Shown one piece after another: positions 13,648-13,749 of a stretch of DNA of 13,749 bases. Both the position numbers and the translations under genes were made by a program. The notes under the pieces were generated by a model, which saw only the letters and a program-made list of their open reading frames with translations, made no database searches and was not told the DNA's origin. The stretch is from assembly GCA_014802705.1 (NCBI GenBank), contig JAAVBR010000001.1, forward strand, positions 1-13,749, read 5' to 3'. The DNA is from a bacterium (lineage in GTDB: Bacteria; Pseudomonadota; Alphaproteobacteria; Rs-D84). How positions within the stretch are numbered: the stretch's first letter is position 1; every line of letters begins with the position of its first letter.

Positions 13648-13749
13648 TTTGGTATAGTAACAGGTGGGGGTGGTGATGGTGCCACTGCCCGATGCGTCAG
13701 AAAACGACGTTGTGGATGCGGTCTTAAAGCACTGGGTAATACTGGTCGC
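13645..13749 (-). CDS. C-terminal end of an unknown protein (minus strand, partial)
   Basis: On the minus strand the frame is open from the window edge (13749) to a TAA at 13647-13645, giving 34 codons. The end reads ITQCFKTASTTSF..., is rich in Ser, Thr and Gly, and finishes PTCYYTK. Two Cys, 26 residues apart, could close a terminal loop. The stop lies just before the shared palindromic terminator, which supports a real gene end. The composition suggests an exported or surface protein, possibly pilin- or fibre-like, but too little is inside the window to assign a family. Confidence 0.55.
   Translation of the reverse strand, partial: ATSITQCFKTASTTSFSDASGSGTITTPTCYYTK

Noticed and set aside
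13642..13660. Plus-strand promoter-like GGTATAGT after the RND terminator
   Set aside because: Lies within the coding end of the minus-strand gene, with no -35 box and no downstream plus-strand frame.
12879..13685. 268-aa minus-strand frame opposite the RND gene
   Set aside because: His/Gln/Arg-rich antisense shadow of a strongly supported gene; it would also cross the terminator.

Overview
The window reads as chromosomal DNA of an uncultured, probably host-associated alphaproteobacterium. This is an inference from three things: a DUF4167-like tail next to dnaX, the 'GRSLIEV' style of prepilin leader, and gene content and codon use (Glu mostly gaa, Leu often ttg/ctg, genes rich in gcg/gcc). 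No marker such as 16S rRNA is present, so the assignment is tentative.

Layout. (1) Positions 1-3168, plus strand: the 3' end of a DUF4167-like gene, then a compact transcription unit of dnaX (DNA polymerase III gamma/tau), a type 4 pilin-like protein and an OmpA-like lipoprotein, spaced 20 nt apart and then overlapping by 1 nt. (2) 3198-3960: a monocistronic OmpH/Skp-like periplasmic protein with its own promoter and terminator. (3) 4080-7353: a monocistronic 1061-residue exported protein of unknown function, with five copies of a four-cysteine motif and two hydrophobic segments near its C-terminus. (4) 7354-8155: about 800 bp without protein genes. It holds a large GC-rich hairpin, three REP/dRS3-like palindromes ending in a GGGATGAC-type flank, a minus-strand tRNA-Glu(CTC) with its own promoter and terminator, and the AT-rich control region of the next operon. 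(5) 8156-13647: an efflux-type operon of MarR regulator, TolC-like outer-membrane channel, a very short membrane-fusion adaptor and an RND permease. It ends in a palindromic terminator shared with a convergent minus-strand gene, of which only the last 34 codons lie inside the window.

How the genes fit together. The last operon has the parts list of a MarR-controlled tripartite RND pump, but two parts are not canonical. The adaptor (206 aa) has no recognisable lipoyl/alpha-hairpin section. The permease carries Ser-Asn where the TM4 proton-relay Asp-Asp is expected, and Asn at the TM10 Lys site. This combination is the strongest candidate here for something functionally new: an altered-coupling, degenerate or repurposed RND complex. 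The second candidate is the large Cys-repeat exported protein. Several genes concern the envelope (pilin-like, OmpA-like, OmpH-like, Cys-repeat protein, RND system), and the envelope is the common theme of the window.

Four of the five promoters found share an extended -10 (TGnTATnnT), and the three protein-gene terminators start within 1-2 nt of the stop codon. Functional statements rest on motif recognition by eye; no database search or structure prediction was run.
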